A DNA stretch of 6,835 nucleotides from Alphaproteobacteria bacterium (lineage in GTDB: Bacteria > Pseudomonadota > Alphaproteobacteria > Rickettsiales > Rickettsiaceae): the NCBI GenBank assembly GCA_020630305.1, contig JAHDBQ010000030.1:1361-8195 (forward strand). Reading direction: 5' to 3'. The position numbers were made by a program, and so were the translations under genes. The notes beneath the pieces were generated by a model. That model did no database searches. It saw nothing but the letters and a program-made list of their open reading frames with translations, and had not been told where the DNA came from. This document shows, piece after piece, positions 5,229-6,835 of the stretch. Within the stretch, counting starts at the first letter, position 1, and each line of letters starts with the position of its first letter.

Positions 5229-6641
5229 ATGAGCGAAATAACAAACGAAACTCCACCTAGTAAAAAGGAGCTTAAGCCCTCTAACTCTAAACCAAGAAGA
5301 ATCATCAAAAAAGATAGGCGCAGCAATCTGGACAAGAAAGAGCTAGCTCAGGCGGTTCCTGATAGCGGTGTAAGAGTTAATCTGCAAGACCTTAAAAAGG
5401 AGTCTCCGGAAGTTCTGCAGGCAAAAGCTGAGGAGCTAGGAATTGAGAATGTAAGTTCTAAATTAAAGCAAGAGCTGATCTTTGCAGTTTTAAAGAAAAT
5501 TGTAGAGCAGGGTGGGCATATATTCGGCGAAGGTGTTTTAGAGGTGCTTCCTGATGGGTTTGGTTTCCTGCGTTCCCCAGATGCAAACTACCTTGCAGGT
5601 CCTGATGATATCTACGTCTCTCCAAGTCAAATACGTAAGTTTGGTTTAAAGAAAGGCGATACTGTTGAAGGGCAAATTAGAGCACCTAAATCTGGCGAGA
5701 GATATTTCGCATTACTTAAAGTTCAGAAGGTGAATTTTGAGACTCACGACAAGGCTTATCATCGTGTGCATTTCGATAATTTAACGCCGCTTTACCCTGA
5801 CAGTAAGCTTAATTTGGAAGTTGAGCTTAACAAGGATAAGAAAGACTACAGTACAAGAACCATCGAAATGGTAGCGCCCATGGGCAAGGGTCAAAGAGCG
5901 CTGATAGTTGCGCCGCCAAGAACTGGTAAAACGGTGCTATTGCAGAATGTTGCTCATGCTATTACTACCAATAATCCGGAAGTCTCTTTGATTGTTTTGC
6001 TAATTGATGAGAGACCTGAAGAAGTTACTGATATGCAAAGGTCAGTCAAAGGCGAAGTTGTGAGCTCTACTTTCGACGAGCCAGCAGCAAGGCACGTTCA
6101 GCTAGCTGAAATGGTTATTGAGAAAGCAAAAAGATTAGTTGAGCATAAAAAAGATGTAGTGATTTTGCTTGACTCCATTACAAGGCTCGCAAGGGCGTAT
6201 AACACTGTAGTTCCATCGTCGGGTAAAGTCTTGACCGGTGGTGTTGACGCAAACGCCTTGCAAAGACCAAAGAGATTCTTTGGTGCGGCAAGGAATATAG
6301 AAAATGGCGGTTCGCTAACAATTGTTGCTACTGCCCTTATTGAAACTGGCTCTAGAATGGACGAAGTTATCTTCGAAGAATTCAAAGGAACCGGTAATTC
6401 GGAAATTGTTCTTGATCGTAAAATTGCTGATAAAAGAGTTTATCCTGCGATTGATATTACTAAGTCAGGAACAAGAAAAGAAGAATTGCTGCTTGAGAAA
6501 AATGTTATGTCCAAGATGTGGGTCCTAAGGCGTATTATCAACCCTATGGGCACAGTAGATGCGATGGAGTTCTTGCTAAGTAAGTTCAAAGAAACAAAAT
6601 CCAACGCTGATTTTTTTGAATCGATGAATTCATCGAAGTAG
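5229..6641 (+). CDS. rho: Transcription termination factor Rho
   Basis: Rho is a hexameric RNA-dependent ATPase and translocase that ends transcription at Rho-dependent sites. Residues 1-49 are a basic, Lys/Arg/Ser-rich tail that makes the protein about 50 residues longer than E. coli Rho; such tails are known in alphaproteobacteria. The Rho N-terminal helical domain follows (about 50-96), then the cold-shock-like RNA-binding domain with D109-G-F-G-F-L-R115. The ATPase core carries Walker A A228-P-P-R-T-G-K-T235, Walker B I-L-L-D315-S-I-T-R, the Q-loop region [11 protein letters not shown], and the key arginines Arg403 and Arg416. These match E. coli K184, D265, R353 and R366 with an offset of 50. 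E. coli K181 and K326 correspond to Arg231 and Arg376, both conservative changes. The ATG is pinned by a TAA stop three codons upstream in frame, and no Shine-Dalgarno sequence is present. The long structured spacer upstream could allow autogenous control, as in E. coli, but that is inference. Confidence 0.98.
   Translation: MSEITNETPPSKKELKPSNSKPRRIIKKDRRSNLDKKELAQAVPDSGVRVNLQDLKKESPEVLQAKAEELGIENVSSKLKQELIFAVLKKIVEQGGHIFGEGVLEVLPDGFGFLRSPDANYLAGPDDIYVSPSQIRKFGLKKGDTVEGQIRAPKSGERYFALLKVQKVNFETHDKAYHRVHFDNLTPLYPDSKLNLEVELNKDKKDYSTRTIEMVAPMGKGQRALIVAPPRTGKTVLLQNVAHAITTNNPEVSLIVLLIDERPEEVTDMQRSVKGEVVSSTFDEPAARHVQLAEMVIEKAKRLVEHKKDVVILLDSITRLARAYNTVVPSSGKVLTGGVDANALQRPKRFFGAARNIENGGSLTIVATALIETGSRMDEVIFEEFKGTGNSEIVLDRKIADKRVYPAIDITKSGTRKEELLLEKNVMSKMWVLRRIINPMGTVDAMEFLLSKFKETKSNADFFESMNSSK
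6621..6636. repeat. Perfect 16-bp palindrome at the rho 3' end
   Basis: TCGATGAATTCATCGA is fully self-complementary and overlaps codons 465-470 near the end of rho. As RNA it forms 6 bp around AATT. No T-run follows, so it is not a standard intrinsic terminator. It may be a binding site, a 3'-end stabilising hairpin, or a result of the local Ser/Asn codons. Confidence 0.4.
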
Positions 6642-6812
6642 TCTCGAAGGTAATATTTGGGAAGTGGGAAAATTCGTAGTTGAAGGGTGCGCGACCTTTG
6701 AGGGAGCTGAGTTTAAATTGTAAAGATATGCCGAGTTAAAAGGGTGATTTTATACCGGGCGCAAGGCTTTAGGGGTCTCTACTTACTTACAACGTGTATA
6801 TGTGTGGAAAAG
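6642..6812. other. Unassigned tail after rho with atypical composition
   Basis: I recognise no gene here. GC over 6642-6835 is about 43% by hand count, against about 20% in the recR-rho spacer. Short open frames exist, such as 6643-6723 (LEGNIWEVGKFVVEG... with no ATG) and 6744-6827 (GTG start, 27 codons), but none resembles a known protein. The sequence lacks the conserved cores of tRNA, 5S rRNA, SRP RNA, tmRNA or RNase P RNA that I can recall. It may be part of a repeat element ending at the window edge, an unrecognised structured RNA, or a gene remnant. Confidence 0.4.
6683..6699 (+). repeat. Hairpin downstream of rho
   Basis: AAGGGT (6683-6688) pairs with ACCTTT (6694-6699) around GCGCG, with one G-T wobble. 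It lies 42 bases after the rho stop. The following bases are G-rich rather than T-rich, so it is not an obvious intrinsic terminator. Confidence 0.3.
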
Positions 6813-6835
6813 TTCCTGAGATCCTGAACCAAGTT
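6813..6835. repeat. Left part of a dispersed palindromic repeat, cut by the window end
   Basis: The last 18 bases, from AGATCCTGAAC to CAAGTT, match from memory the left arm and centre of a palindromic repeat found in many copies in several bacterial genomes, in which a right arm GTTCAGGAT follows. In the window AAC (6827-6829) and GTT (6833-6835) already form the innermost pairs around CAA, and then the sequence stops. The upstream TCCTGA at 6814-6819 repeats the TCCTGA at 6822-6827. If the identification is right, the next bases should be close to CAGGAT. Confidence 0.45.

Noticed and set aside
6098..6385. Open frame of 95 codons on the minus strand
   Set aside because: It is antisense to the most conserved part of the Rho ATPase core and resembles no protein I know.
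6322..6528. Open frame of 68 codons on the plus strand in another frame
   Set aside because: It overlaps conserved rho sequence in a shifted frame and has a leucine/lysine-biased shadow composition.
6800..6835. Possible start of a protein, MCGKVPEILNQV
   Set aside because: The peptide is what the dispersed palindromic repeat gives when translated, and it has no ribosome binding site, so a real gene is unlikely.
6779..6835. Possible 3' end of a minus-strand gene entering from the right (ending ...HIHVVSK)
   Set aside because: It is only 18 codons, crosses the same repeat, and resembles no known protein terminus. It cannot be judged without the next bases.

Overview
The window is most likely chromosomal DNA from an AT-rich alphaproteobacterium of the order Rickettsiales, probably close to the Rickettsiaceae. 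The evidence is protein character: a 414-residue HisRS with the canonical R-P-E-F-T-A and R-Y-D-R-P-Q motif 2, a RecR with a rickettsial-looking Toprim loop, and a Rho with a long basic N-terminal tail. Low GC, wide spacers and almost no Shine-Dalgarno sequences fit this. The placement rests on remembered family sequences, not on a search.

Layout, with all genes on the + strand: an uncharacterised membrane-anchored or exported protein (5-1585); a 156-base spacer with a strong 12-bp stem-loop; hisS (1742-2986), followed after 8 bases by a GT4-type glycosyltransferase (2995-4002), which looks co-transcribed; a 159-base spacer; recR (4162-4761); a 467-base spacer of about 20% GC; rho (5229-6641); and a 194-base tail of about 43% GC running off the window.

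The genes are mostly unrelated housekeeping functions: tRNA charging, recombinational repair and transcription termination. The glycosyltransferase and the first protein probably act on or in the cell envelope.

The non-coding DNA is the most unusual part. The recR-rho spacer holds a nested inverted repeat (4949-5027), a perfect DnaA box (5032-5040), a 140-base tract of about 13% GC, and an orphan perfect Shine-Dalgarno sequence followed by a possible decayed gene start. The tail after rho differs in composition and ends inside what looks like the left arm of a dispersed palindromic repeat. I found no CRISPR array, tRNA, rRNA, intact insertion sequence or convincing new defence system.
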